From positions 1-64,000 of the forward strand of contig CAVXAB010000026.1 in assembly GCA_963759545.1 (NCBI GenBank): a stretch of 64,000 nucleotides of DNA, read 5' to 3'. This stretch comes from Trebonia sp963759545. GTDB taxonomy: Bacteria > Actinomycetota > Actinomycetes > Streptosporangiales > Streptosporangiaceae. Shown in pieces: positions 33,544-42,532 of the stretch. The first letter of the stretch is position 1. Every line of letters begins with the position of its first letter. The notes beneath the pieces were generated by a model. The model saw only the letters and a program-made list of their open reading frames with translations. It had not been told where the DNA came from and searched no databases. Both the position numbers and the translations under genes were made by a program.

Positions 33544-36500
33544 ATGGGGATACGGCTGACTTCGCGGCGCGTGCTGGCCGGCTACGCCGTCTGGATGGCG
33601 CTGCTTGTCGTGGCGCACTACACGCTCGCGTGGCAGCGGACCGGCACCGCGGCGCTCATCGAGGTGAGCGGCGTGGCCGCGATGGTGGCCGGGGTGTACA
33701 TCAACCGCCCGGCCCGGCGCACGCCGTGGCTGCTGCTCGCCGCCGCGAACCTCACCGGCACGGTCGGCGAGGTCGCGTCCCGCGTGTACGTGACGGTGAC
33801 CCATGCCCCCGTGCCCTTCCCGTCGTTCGCCGATGTCATCTTCCTGGCGGCATACCCGCTGTACGTGGCCGGGCTCGCGATGTTCGTCAGGTCGCGGTCC
33901 ACCGGGCGGGACGCGCGCAGCATGATCGACGCCCTCGTCCTCATGGTCGGCCTGATCGTGCTCTCCTGGGTATTCCTCGTCATGCCCGACGCGACGTCCG
34001 CGTCGCTGACCTGGCCGCAGCGGGTCGTGAGCGTGGCGTACCCGATTGGCGACCTGTTCGTCCTCGTGACGCTCGCCCGGCTGCTCACGCCAGGCACGGC
34101 GCGCGGGCCGTCCACCGTGCTGTTGGCGTTCGGCGCGGTCTGCGGTGTCGCGTCCGACGTTGCCTACGACGTCGTCTCTGACTCGGGTCACCGCGCCGGC
34201 CTGCTGCTCCCGCTCGGCTACCTGGCCAGCGCCATCGCCTGGGGGGCCGCCGCGCTGCACCCGTCGATGGTCGAGCTGACCAAGACGGTCAGGCAGCGGG
34301 TCCCCGACGCCGCACCCGGCAGCGTGACGGTGCTCATGCTCGCGTCGCTGATCCCGCCTGTCTACCTGTTCGTTCACTCCTTTAAAGAGCAGGACGACAT
34401 CGAGGCCGTCGTGGCGGTCGCGTGCGGACTGCTGTACCTGCTCCTGCTCTTCCGCCTGTGGGATGTCGCCGCGACCAACAGGCGCAGCCTCATCCGCGAG
34501 CGGACACTCCGCGTGGCGAGCGCGGCGCTGGCGTCGGCGAGCTCGGTCGAGGAGGTCGCGACCGCAGTCACGGCCGCCGCGTCCGCCCTCACCCCTGCCC
34601 TGCCTGCGAACCGGACCGCGCTGCTGGCGGTCAGGGACGGAGACTGCCTCCGCTACGTGCACACGGCGGGATCGGCCGAGTCCCCCTACCCGCCAGACCC
34701 GGTTGGCATCTGGCTGCGGCTCTCGGGAGGGCGCAGGCCGAGGTTCGTCTCTACCGAGGAGATCAGGTCCGCCAGGCAAGGCATCGCGTCGTCCGCGCCC
34801 CAGGCGGCGGCCCCGCTGCTGGCCGGCGCCGAGGGTGCGCTGCTCTGCCCGCTCACCCTCAAAGACCGGCCCGTCGGCGAACCGTTCATCGGACTTATCG
34901 GGTTCCTCGGCGACCGGCGGACCCTCGGCGACCTCGCCACGGTGCTCGAGATCCTCGCCGGGCAGGCGGCCCTGGCGGTCGAGCGGCTCGCGCTCACCCA
35001 GCAGGTGGCCCGCCAGCGCAGCCAGGCACTGTTCCGCACCCTGGTGCAGGACGCCTCCGACGTGATCCTCATCGTGGGCGACGACCGCAGGATCCTGTAC
35101 GCCACACCGTCGGCGGCCGACATCTTCGGCGACGTCACCGTCGAGGGCGCGCTGCTCGCCGACCTGGTGACACCGGCGACGCGGGATGACGTCGACCGCG
35201 TGCTCGACCTGATGCTCGCCCTCAGCGCCGGTAGCAGTGCCGCCTCCCGTGGCGCGTCACCCGGCTACCTGCTCCAGATCGAGCGCCTTGACGGGCGCAC
35301 GGTCGTGCTCGAGGTCCGCTGGAGCGACCTGCGGCATGACCTGACCGTCGGCGGCCTCGTGCTCACCCTGCGCGACGTGACCGAGCAGCACGAGCTTGAG
35401 GAGGAGCTGAAGTACCGTGCCTTCCACGACTCGCTGACCGGGCTGCCCAACCGGTCGCTGTTCGCGCAGGAGGCGGCGGACGCGCTCGAGACGGCCCGCG
35501 CCGTCGGCAGGACCGCGGGCGTGCTGTTCGTCGACCTTGACGACTTCAAGGTCGTCAACGACACGATGGGGCACGGCGTCGGCGACGAGCTGCTCGTCGA
35601 GGTCGCCGCGCGGCTGGCCGCCTCGGTGCGCCAGTCGGACACCGCGGCACGCCTTGGCGGCGATGAGTTCGCGCTGCTCATCGATGACGCCGCCGACCCC
35701 GACGACGTGGACGCGTTCGCGGAGCGGATCGTGGCGGCGTTCACCGAGCCCTTTACGCTCAGCGAGGCCAAGGTGCTCGCCACGGCGACCGTCGGCGTGG
35801 CGACCTCGGCGGACAGCGGCGACGTGGACGAGCTGCTGCGGCACGCGGACCTGGCCCTGTACGCGGCGAAGGCGGCGGGCAAGCGGCGCTGGCGGCACTA
35901 CCAGCCGGTGCTGACCAGCGGGATGCTCAGGCGGCGGGAAATACAGGCCGCACTCGAGGACGCCGTGAAGAGCTCCGCGTTCACGCTGGTCTACCAGCCG
36001 ATCGTGACCTTGTCGAGCGGCGAGATCGCCGGGTTCGAGTCCCTGATCCGCTGGCCGCACCCCCGCTGGGGGATGATGCTGCCCGGCCAGTTCATCTCCC
36101 TGGCCGAGGAGACCGGGCTCATCGTCCCGCTCGGCGCGTGGGTGCTGCGGCAGGCACTGTCCGACATGGTCAGGTGGCGGCGCGACGTGCCGCCCCAAGC
36201 GGCGCAGGACCCGGACGCCGGTGAACCCTACGACAGGGCGCCCGAGTCCGAACGCCCGCACGTCTCCGTCAACGTGTCCGCCCGCCAGTTCCGCGATCCC
36301 GGGTTCGTCGACAGCGTGCGGCAGGCACTGCAGGAGTCGGCGCTGCCCCCGTCGGCGCTGCTCCTCGAGCTGACCGAGTCCCTCGTGCTCGGCGGCAACG
36401 AGCAGATCCGCGCCGACCTCAACGAGCTGCGGGAGATCGGCGTCAAGCTGGCGATCGACGACTTCGGCACCGGGTACTCGTCGCTCAGCTACCTGATTGA

Positions 36501-36822
36501 CCTGCCGATCGACGTGCTGAAGATCGACAAGATGTTCGTGACGGGGATCGCCTCCTCATGGCGGCGGCACGCCCTGGTCGAGGGCATCGTCCGGCTCGCC
36601 AGGACGCTAGAGGTCGAGGTGATCGCCGAGGGGATCGAGACCGAGACGGAACGGGAACTGCTCGCGGGGATGGGCTGCCAGTTCGGCCAGGGCTACCTGC
36701 TGTCGGTCCCGGTCGACGCGCACGCGGCATCCGCCATGCTCGCCCGCGGCCGCGGGCTGGTCACCGAGCTGCCCAGGCAGCCGCGCAGGAGCCCGGACGG
36801 ACGGTACCTCACCGACCTGTGA
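33544..36822 (+). CDS. Membrane GGDEF-EAL cyclic-di-GMP protein with GAF and PAS
   Basis: 1092 residues. About eight or nine N-terminal membrane helices (residues 10-320; VLAGYAVWMALLVVAHYTLA is the first) are followed by a GAF-like domain (residues 330-480), a PAS domain with RTLVQDASDVILIVGDDRRI, and a GGDEF domain with AARLGGDEFALLIDDA. An EAL domain follows, with GFESLIRWPHP, VSVNVSARQFRD, LTESLVLGG, IDDFGTGYSSLSYL and VEVIAEGIETETE. The cyclase signature is intact. The EAL motif reads ESL but keeps the metal Glu and later acidic residues, so both synthesis and hydrolysis of c-di-GMP are possible. The sensed signal is unknown. Confidence 0.93.
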   Translation: MGIRLTSRRVLAGYAVWMALLVVAHYTLAWQRTGTAALIEVSGVAAMVAGVYINRPARRTPWLLLAAANLTGTVGEVASRVYVTVTHAPVPFPSFADVIFLAAYPLYVAGLAMFVRSRSTGRDARSMIDALVLMVGLIVLSWVFLVMPDATSASLTWPQRVVSVAYPIGDLFVLVTLARLLTPGTARGPSTVLLAFGAVCGVASDVAYDVVSDSGHRAGLLLPLGYLASAIAWGAAALHPSMVELTKTVRQRVPDAAPGSVTVLMLASLIPPVYLFVHSFKEQDDIEAVVAVACGLLYLLLLFRLWDVAATNRRSLIRERTLRVASAALASASSVEEVATAVTAAASALTPALPANRTALLAVRDGDCLRYVHTAGSAESPYPPDPVGIWLRLSGGRRPRFVSTEEIRSARQGIASSAPQAAAPLLAGAEGALLCPLTLKDRPVGEPFIGLIGFLGDRRTLGDLATVLEILAGQAALAVERLALTQQVARQRSQALFRTLVQDASDVILIVGDDRRILYATPSAADIFGDVTVEGALLADLVTPATRDDVDRVLDLMLALSAGSSAASRGASPGYLLQIERLDGRTVVLEVRWSDLRHDLTVGGLVLTLRDVTEQHELEEELKYRAFHDSLTGLPNRSLFAQEAADALETARAVGRTAGVLFVDLDDFKVVNDTMGHGVGDELLVEVAARLAASVRQSDTAARLGGDEFALLIDDAADPDDVDAFAERIVAAFTEPFTLSEAKVLATATVGVATSADSGDVDELLRHADLALYAAKAAGKRRWRHYQPVLTSGMLRRREIQAALEDAVKSSAFTLVYQPIVTLSSGEIAGFESLIRWPHPRWGMMLPGQFISLAEETGLIVPLGAWVLRQALSDMVRWRRDVPPQAAQDPDAGEPYDRAPESERPHVSVNVSARQFRDPGFVDSVRQALQESALPPSALLLELTESLVLGGNEQIRADLNELREIGVKLAIDDFGTGYSSLSYLIDLPIDVLKIDKMFVTGIASSWRRHALVEGIVRLARTLEVEVIAEGIETETERELLAGMGCQFGQGYLLSVPVDAHAASAMLARGRGLVTELPRQPRRSPDGRYLTDL

Positions 36823-36884
36823 GCGCGCGCCAAAGGGCGCCAAGCGCCCGGAGGCGAGCGCGGGAAATGCTGTAACCTGGCGCG

Positions 36885-37532
36885 ATGCGGACCAGCCGCC
36901 TGGAGGCCTTCAGCGACGGCGTGCTTGCCATCATCATCACGATCATGGTGCTCGAGCTGCGCGAGCCCGCGGGCAGCGACCTGGCGGCGCTGTGGCGCGC
37001 GACAGGCCCCGGACTGCTCAGCTACCTGCTCAGCTTCATCTACGTCGGCATCTACTGGACCAACCACCACCACATGTTCCAGCTCACCGAGCATGTGACC
37101 GGCGGCGTCCTGTGGGCGAACCTCAGCCTGCTGTTCTTCTTGTCGCTGTTCCCGTTCACGACCCAGTGGATGGACACGACCCACTTCGCGCGCACTCCCG
37201 TCGTCGTCTACGGCGTCAATCTCCTGGCCGCCGCGCTCGCCTACTACATCCTGCAGACGGTGATCATCCGCTCGCAGGGCCACGACTCGGCGCTGCGCAA
37301 GGCGATCGGCAGCGATATCAAAGGCAGGATCTCCCCGGTCTTCTATATCACCGGCGCCGTCGCCGCCCTGCTTGACGGCGGCCACGGAGCGGCCCGTCCC
37401 GGCATCTGGATCGCGGTCGCCTGCTACGTCGTGGCTGCCCTCATGTGGGTGATCCCCGACCGTCGCATAGAGCGCCGGGTGGAGACGGCGGATACCGGCG
37501 ACCCCGAGACCGGCCCCAGCCAGCTGGGATAA
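36885..37532 (+). CDS. TMEM175-family (DUF1211) potassium channel-like protein
   Basis: 215 residues with six hydrophobic segments. The family hallmark FSDG is at residues 9-12 (RLEAFSDGVLAIIITIMVLE). The second part has FIYVGIYWTNHHHMF and LWANLSLLFFLSLFPFTTQW. Bacterial TMEM175 proteins form tetrameric K+ channels in known cases. The TAA stop overlaps the GATAACAGCAAGAAG element (copy 5). It may be co-transcribed with the upstream c-di-GMP gene, 62 bp away. Confidence 0.85.
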   Translation: MRTSRLEAFSDGVLAIIITIMVLELREPAGSDLAALWRATGPGLLSYLLSFIYVGIYWTNHHHMFQLTEHVTGGVLWANLSLLFFLSLFPFTTQWMDTTHFARTPVVVYGVNLLAAALAYYILQTVIIRSQGHDSALRKAIGSDIKGRISPVFYITGAVAALLDGGHGAARPGIWIAVACYVVAALMWVIPDRRIERRVETADTGDPETGPSQLG

Positions 37533-37542
37533 CAGCAAGAAG
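37528..37542 (+). repeat. GATAACAGCAAGAAG element, copy 5
   Basis: The 15-mer covers the stop codon of the TMEM175 gene. It has no close arms of its own. CGCGGAGCG just downstream (37543-37551) is complementary to CGCTCCGCG at 37672-37680, beyond copy 6, so a larger enclosing stem is possible. Confidence 0.8.
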
Positions 37543-37569
37543 CGCGGAGCGCCACGGAACCGGGGGAAC

Positions 37570-37615
37570 ATAGCGGATACCTGCACACCCTATGGCGTGC
37601 ATTCCTATCCGCTAT
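37570..37615. terminator. Stem-loop between element copies 5 and 6
   Basis: ATAGCGGATA (37570-37579) pairs with TATCCGCTAT (37606-37615), and an inner TGCAC/GTGCA pair extends it. Likely terminator of the upstream gene. Confidence 0.65.
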
Positions 37616-37640
37616 CTTCGCGGCGCAGGCGCCTCGTCGG

Positions 37641-37655
37641 GATAACAGCAAGAAG
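37641..37655 (+). repeat. GATAACAGCAAGAAG element, copy 6
   Basis: Exact 15-mer about 84 bp before the lipoprotein start. I see no strong adjacent arms. Confidence 0.8.
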
Positions 37656-37738
37656 CGCTCGCGACCTCCGCCGCTCCGCGGCCGTCGCCCGGCGGCACCT
37701 CGCCTCCAGGACACGCTGGGGGTGGGCATACTTGGCGG

Positions 37739-38614
37739 ATGGGAAACTCGGCACGACGGCGCGGGGCGAGGCTTTTCGCGCTAGCAGTGACGTCGGTCTG
37801 CGTCACGGCCACCCTTGTGCTCGGCGGCTGCGCCAGCGGGAGCTCGACGGGCACCCCTGACGCCACGCGGGCCACGGCGCAAGCCTCAGCCTCAGCCGCC
37901 ACAGGGCAAGCGGCCGCGTGCAACGCGGACTACTGCAGCCCGGCGGACTGGGACACGGCGCGGGCCGCCACGCCGCTGCCGCAGATCCCGCCGTTCGTCG
38001 AGCCGCTCAACGTGGTCATCAGCGCCAGGTCGACCGTGTCACTCGCCGACATCCAGCAGGCCCTCGGGAAATGGAAGACGGTCTCCACGGCCACGACGGT
38101 CAACATCACCGGCATCCACCTCAAGTGCATCTCCTCGGAGATGGCCGACGTGGCGGTCGGCGGCTACGCGCCGCAGCACGTTGCCTGGCGGCTTGGCGGC
38201 TGCGTGGCAGGCAACGACCTCTCGCTCACCGGCAACGAGGACCACGTGCGGATCTGGAACCAGCCGGTCCCCGGCAGCCGGTACGGTGCCTGGTTCATCG
38301 CGGCCAGCTACGAGACCATGTGCCTGGTAAAGAACGGCGTGCTGCAGACGGCAAGCACGGACAAGCTCTACGCGGCGCTGCACCCGGGTGCCGCCTACCA
38401 CTGCGTCGACGGCGGGCCTGGCAGCATCGACACGGCTCATCCCGACGGCTACAACGACGCCGCGGCCGACTTCGCCGCCGCGGTCGGCGCGGCGGCAAGG
38501 AGCCGCGGCTGGCACGTCAGCCAGCGGACCGTCACCGTCCCGCGCGGCGCGAGGTCGGGAGAGGGCGGCGTCCCGTTCGGCCCGGCCGCCTACGTCCTCA
38601 CGGTGACCGGTTAG
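37739..38614 (+). CDS. Putative lipoprotein, unknown function
   Basis: 291 residues from ATG 37739. Basic n-region MGNSARRRGARLF, hydrophobic segment ALAVTSVCVTATLV and lipobox LGGC place it as a lipid-anchored exported protein. A Ser/Thr/Ala linker precedes the mature domain, which has several Cys (CNADYCSPADW, LKCISSEM, GGCVAGN, MCLVKNG, YHCVDGG), likely in disulphides. I do not recognise a family. Confidence 0.75.
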   Translation: MGNSARRRGARLFALAVTSVCVTATLVLGGCASGSSTGTPDATRATAQASASAATGQAAACNADYCSPADWDTARAATPLPQIPPFVEPLNVVISARSTVSLADIQQALGKWKTVSTATTVNITGIHLKCISSEMADVAVGGYAPQHVAWRLGGCVAGNDLSLTGNEDHVRIWNQPVPGSRYGAWFIAASYETMCLVKNGVLQTASTDKLYAALHPGAAYHCVDGGPGSIDTAHPDGYNDAAADFAAAVGAAARSRGWHVSQRTVTVPRGARSGEGGVPFGPAAYVLTVTG

Positions 38615-38708
38615 GACGCGGCCAGCCCGCGGCGGCATGGCCACGGCGGATCGTGAAACTGGTGGCGAGGGAAGTAACCCGAAGTCGTTCTGATTAATCT
38701 TTGGGCCT

Positions 38709-39923
38709 ATGACCGAGATCGCGATCATCGGCGGCGGGATCGGCGGGCTGGCCGCCGCCGCGTTCCTGCACCGCGCGGGCCTGACCGCCACGGTGTACGA
38801 GCAGGCGGCCAGGCTCGGTGAGGTCGGCGCGGGCGTGGTCGTCGCGCCGAACGCCGCCCGCCTGCTGCGCGCGCTCGGCGTCCTCGGCGCGTTCGAGGAA
38901 CGCGCCGTGCCGCTCGAGACCGGCTGGGAGTTCCGCCGCTGGCAGGACGGCACCGTGCTGTCCGCGGAAGACCTGGCGACCAAATGCGAGCGGCTCTACG
39001 GCGAGCGCACCTACACCGCGCACCGCGCCGACCTGCTCGACGCGATCCTGCGGGCGGTACCCGCCGCGTCGCTCCGGCTCGGCAGGCGCTGCGTCGCACT
39101 CGGCCCACTCGGCCAGGACGGCCCGCGCCACACGCTGACCTTCTCCGGCGGCGAGCGGGTGGAGGCCGACGTCGTGATCGGCGCGGACGGTATCCACTCC
39201 ATGGTCCGCGCCGCCCTCACCGCACCGGTTCCGCCGACGTACTCGGGCCTGTGCGCCTTCCGCGCGCTAGTCCCGGCCGGGCAGGCGCCCGCGTTCGCCC
39301 GCCGCCCCGCGCAGACCCTGTGGGTCGGGCCAGGCCACCACCTCGTCCACTACCCCGTCTCGGCGGGCGAGCTCGTCAACCTGGTCGCCTTCGCCCCGGC
39401 GGGCGACTACACGACCGAGTCGTGGACCGCGACCGCGCCCATCGAGGAACTCCTGGCCGAGTTCGCCGGCTGGGATGAGCGGCTCGTCGGCCTCATCCGC
39501 GCGGCGGGCACGCCCGGCCGCTGGGCGCTGCTCGACCGCGCGCCGCTCACCCGGTGGACCGCGGGCACGGTGACCCTGCTCGGCGACGCCGCGCACCCGA
39601 TGTTCCCGTTCTTCGCCCAGGGCGCCGCCCAGGCGATCGAGGACGGGTCCGTCCTCGCCCGCTGCCTCGCCGCGGACCCGGCGGACCCGGCCGCCGCGCT
39701 GCGCCGCTACGAGTCGCTGCGCATCCCGCGCACGACCCGCCTGCAGGAGGTCAGCCACGCCCGGGCGCACGTCAACCACCTGCCCGACGGCCCCGAGCAG
39801 CGCGCACGCGACGCCTCGTTCTCCCGCGTGGACCCGCTGGCGGCCAGCGCCTGGATCTACGCCCACGACCCGGAGAGCGAGCCGAGCGCACCGCCCTTCC
39901 TTGAGTCACCCGCCGCCGACTGA
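38709..39923 (+). CDS. FAD-dependent aromatic hydroxylase (salicylate hydroxylase-like)
   Basis: 404 residues of the group A flavin monooxygenases, using FAD and NAD(P)H to hydroxylate an aromatic acid. Dinucleotide fold EIAIIGGGIGGLAAAAFLHR, the DG motif EADVVIGADGIHSMVRAAL and the GD motif VTLLGDAAHPMFPFFAQGAA are clear. A related protein lies at 41244-42449. An isochorismatase-fold gene is convergent, downstream. Substrate unknown; aromatic catabolism is suggested by the wider context. Confidence 0.87.
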   Translation: MTEIAIIGGGIGGLAAAAFLHRAGLTATVYEQAARLGEVGAGVVVAPNAARLLRALGVLGAFEERAVPLETGWEFRRWQDGTVLSAEDLATKCERLYGERTYTAHRADLLDAILRAVPAASLRLGRRCVALGPLGQDGPRHTLTFSGGERVEADVVIGADGIHSMVRAALTAPVPPTYSGLCAFRALVPAGQAPAFARRPAQTLWVGPGHHLVHYPVSAGELVNLVAFAPAGDYTTESWTATAPIEELLAEFAGWDERLVGLIRAAGTPGRWALLDRAPLTRWTAGTVTLLGDAAHPMFPFFAQGAAQAIEDGSVLARCLAADPADPAAALRRYESLRIPRTTRLQEVSHARAHVNHLPDGPEQRARDASFSRVDPLAASAWIYAHDPESEPSAPPFLESPAAD

Positions 39924-39930
39924 GCGATGA

Positions 39931-39974
39931 CAGGGGATACTTCTGGCCCCCGGGAGGGCTCAAGGTATCCCCTG
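39931..39974. terminator. Convergent-gene terminator hairpin
   Basis: CAGGGGATAC and GTATCCCCTG flank a 24-nt centre with a further GGCCC/GGGCT pairing. It sits between two convergent genes. Confidence 0.7.
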
Positions 39975-39983
39975 TGATGCCCG

Positions 39984-40021
39984 TCGTCCCCGGCCTTGAT
40001 AACAGCAAGAAGCGGGGACGA
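39984..40021 (+). repeat. GATAACAGCAAGAAG hairpin element, copy 7
   Basis: Arms TCGTCCCCG (39984-39992) and CGGGGACGA (40013-40021) form a perfect 9-bp stem; the loop is GCCTT followed by the 15-mer (39998-40012). Confidence 0.88.
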
Positions 40022-40040
40022 TCGGCCCGCCCGTGCGGCG

Positions 40041-40604
40041 CTACAGCGAGGCGATCCATTCGTCGGTGGTGGTGACGAGGGCCTGGCGCGGGAAGACCTT
40101 CTCGGTCAGCACGCGGTGCACCTCCTCGTCCGTGTCGGCGCAGGCGTCCGCGAGCACCGTGAGCCGGTAGTCGAGGTCGGCCGCCTGGCGGAGCGTCGAG
40201 AGCACGACCCCGCTGGTGGAGATGCCCGCCAGGATGAGCGTGTCGGCCCCGGCGCCGCGCAGCAGCACGTCGAGGTCGGACCCGCTGAACGCGCTGACCC
40301 GCCGCTTGATGATGACCGGCTCGCCGTCAAGCGGGGTGAGCGCGGCGTGCACCTGAGTGACGGGGTGGTCCTGCGTGTACGCGTCACCGCCCTGCGCCGC
40401 GATGGCGGAGAACGAGGCGTTGGACTCGGCCACCTCGGGGTAGCCGGGCCGGAAGGCCACGCGCACGAACAGCACCGGGATGCCGGCCGCCCGTGCGGCC
40501 TTGGCCGCGCGGTCCGCGGCCTCGATGACGGACTGCGAGCCGAGGCGCTCCACGATGCCGTGCTGGAAGTCCATCAGGAGCAGGACGGGACGGGAACCGG
40601 ACAT
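40041..40604 (-). CDS. Isochorismatase-family cysteine hydrolase
   Basis: 187 residues. The catalytic Asp is in RPVLLLMDFQHGIVE, the Lys in EPVIIKRRVSAFSGSDLD, and the nucleophile region is LILAGISTSGVVLSTLRQA, where the usual Cys is replaced by Ser or Gly (GISTSGVV). That replacement argues against normal cysteine-hydrolase chemistry or implies another reaction. ATG 40604 is clear. It follows the phosphoribosyltransferase and monooxygenase genes on the same strand. Confidence 0.8.
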   Translation of the reverse strand: MSGSRPVLLLMDFQHGIVERLGSQSVIEAADRAAKAARAAGIPVLFVRVAFRPGYPEVAESNASFSAIAAQGGDAYTQDHPVTQVHAALTPLDGEPVIIKRRVSAFSGSDLDVLLRGAGADTLILAGISTSGVVLSTLRQAADLDYRLTVLADACADTDEEVHRVLTEKVFPRQALVTTTDEWIASL

Positions 40605-40736
40605 GGGGATGCCTCCATGGAGCAGCGGGCTTATATTCAGGTTGAACTTATCAGATCAGCCTGATGAATCCGCTGCCGGGCCGCGCCGGCCCTGCCGCGC
40701 CGGCCCTGCCCGCGCCGGGCCGCGCTGGCCGGGCCG

Positions 40737-41225
40737 TCAAGCGTCAAGCACCCCCGGCAGCACCGGCGGCAGGCTCGACCACGGGAAGTTGATCCACCGG
40801 TCCGTGCGCTTCCACACGTAGTCGCACTTCACCAGCGACGCCGGCTTCTCGTACACCACGGCGGAGCGGACCTCGGCGACGTGCCCCGCGATGAACCCGC
40901 GCACCAGCTCGAGGGTCTTGCCGGTGTCGGCCACGTCGTCGGCGACCAGCACCTTCTTCTCGGAGAAGTCGACCGCGGAAGGGACGGGCGGGAGCATCAC
41001 CGGCATGTCGAGCGTCGACCCCACCCCGTTGTAGAACTCGACGTTCATCAGGTGCAGGTTCTTCACGGACAGGGCGTAGCCGAGCGCCCCCGCGACGAAG
41101 AGCCCGCCGCGGGCGATCGCCAGGATCAGGTCAGGCCGGAACCCGTCATCGGCGATCACCCGCGCGAGGTCCTGCGACGCGTCGCCGAAAGCCTCCCAGG
41201 TCAGCGTCTCCCGCTCATCGTCCAT
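40737..41225 (-). CDS. Type I phosphoribosyltransferase
   Basis: 162 residues. The PRPP-binding loop is KVLVADDVADTGKTLELV, preceded by DLILAIARGGLFVAGALGYA. It resembles xanthine/hypoxanthine-type or general nucleobase phosphoribosyltransferases. It ends with FPWSSLPP, common in xanthine-guanine-like proteins. The preceding monooxygenase gene ends about 18 bp from its start. The base used cannot be assigned. Confidence 0.8.
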   Translation of the reverse strand: MDDERETLTWEAFGDASQDLARVIADDGFRPDLILAIARGGLFVAGALGYALSVKNLHLMNVEFYNGVGSTLDMPVMLPPVPSAVDFSEKKVLVADDVADTGKTLELVRGFIAGHVAEVRSAVVYEKPASLVKCDYVWKRTDRWINFPWSSLPPVLPGVLDA

Positions 41226-41243
41226 AGCCCGCGACCTTACCGG

Positions 41244-42449
41244 TCACTGGGCCAGCGCCGAGGGCGAGGTCGCGTCGTAGTCCGCCAGCCAGGCCGCGCC
41301 CCGCCCGTCCGTGTCGCGCCTGTTCAGGCGCCGCCGCACCGCGATCGCGGCATCGCGCCGCATCGCGGCCCAGCGCGACGGCAGGTGGTTGGACACCCCG
41401 CGGGCCCTGGCGGTCAGCACGACCTGGGACGCCCGTGGCCGCCGCGCCCGCTCGTAGGACGCCAGGGCGGCGACCGGGTCGGCGGGCGTGGCGGACAGGG
41501 CGTTCGCGAGCACGGCCCCGTCCTCGAGCGCCTGGCAGGCCCCTTGCCCCAGGTAGGGCAGCATCGGGTGGGCCGCGTCGCCGAGCAGCGTCACCCGGCC
41601 AGCCGTCCAGGCGGGGATCGGGTCCCGGTCGTACAGCGCCCACTTGTACCAGGTGTCCCCGGCCTCGAACAGCCGCAGCAGCGACTGGTGCCACCCCGCG
41701 TACCGCTCGAGGACCTCGGCGCGCTCGCACTCCGTCACCCACGACTCGTGCCGGTAGGAGTCGTCGTCGTAGTGGCAGACAACGTTGATCAGCTCCTCGC
41801 CGCGCAGCGGGTAGAGCACGATCGTGCCGTGCGGCCCGAGCCACTGCCCGTTGTCCGCCGCCACGTCCGACAGCGCGCCGCCGCGCACGGCGGCCGCCGG
41901 GATGACGGACCGGTAGCAGATCTTCCCGGTGAACCGGGGCGCGTCCGGCCCGAACAGCGCCGTCCGCACGGCGGAGTGGATCCCGTCCGCCCCGATGACC
42001 ACGTCCGCCTCGGCGGTCGTCCCGTCCGCGAACCGCGCGGTCGCCGATGACTCGCCGGACTCCACGGAGACGCACCGCTTGCCAAGCGACGCGGTCCCCG
42101 CGGGCAGCGCCGCGGCGAGCACGTCGAGCAGGTCGGCCCGGTGCACGGTCGCGGGCTCGATGCCCTGCAGTTCCACCTGCCGCGCCCGGCTCGTCCTTGA
42201 GATGATCCGCCCGGTGATCCCGTCCCTGGTGACCGCGTAGTCGGTCTTGCCCGCGACGTTGCGCACGGCCTCCTCGACGCCGATGAACCGCAGCACGCGC
42301 ATCGCGTTGGCGTGCAGCGCGACCCCGGCCCCGATCTCCTTCAGTTCTCCGGCCGCCTCGTAAACGGAGACCTCAGCGCCGGCCCGCAGCAGCGCGTTGG
42401 CCGCAGTGAGCCCCCCGATACCGCCCCCGATAATCGCAACACGTGTCAT
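41244..42449 (-). CDS. FAD-dependent aromatic hydroxylase
   Basis: A 401-residue flavin monooxygenase from MTRVAIIGGGIGGLTAANAL (ATG ending 42449; an in-frame TTG at 42464 is weaker). DG motif ADVVIGADGIHSAVRTALFG and GD motif VTLLGDAAHPMLPYLGQGAC are intact. It is related to 38709-39923, which suggests an old duplication or recruitment for two substrates. The LysR gene just upstream on the same strand is its likely regulator. Confidence 0.87.
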   Translation of the reverse strand: MTRVAIIGGGIGGLTAANALLRAGAEVSVYEAAGELKEIGAGVALHANAMRVLRFIGVEEAVRNVAGKTDYAVTRDGITGRIISRTSRARQVELQGIEPATVHRADLLDVLAAALPAGTASLGKRCVSVESGESSATARFADGTTAEADVVIGADGIHSAVRTALFGPDAPRFTGKICYRSVIPAAAVRGGALSDVAADNGQWLGPHGTIVLYPLRGEELINVVCHYDDDSYRHESWVTECERAEVLERYAGWHQSLLRLFEAGDTWYKWALYDRDPIPAWTAGRVTLLGDAAHPMLPYLGQGACQALEDGAVLANALSATPADPVAALASYERARRPRASQVVLTARARGVSNHLPSRWAAMRRDAAIAVRRRLNRRDTDGRGAAWLADYDATSPSALAQ

Positions 42450-42532
42450 GCGCCCATCTTCCAACAGCCCCGCTCGCCCCTCAATCGCGTCTGACTACGG
42501 AATCTAGCGCCAAAGATTGTCGTATAGCAGAA

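Noticed and set aside
33271..34779. 502-residue minus-strand open frame opposite the GGDEF-EAL gene start
   Set aside because: Arg/Gly/Asp-rich antisense translation typical of high-GC shadow frames; the plus strand carries a recognisable membrane-GGDEF-EAL protein.
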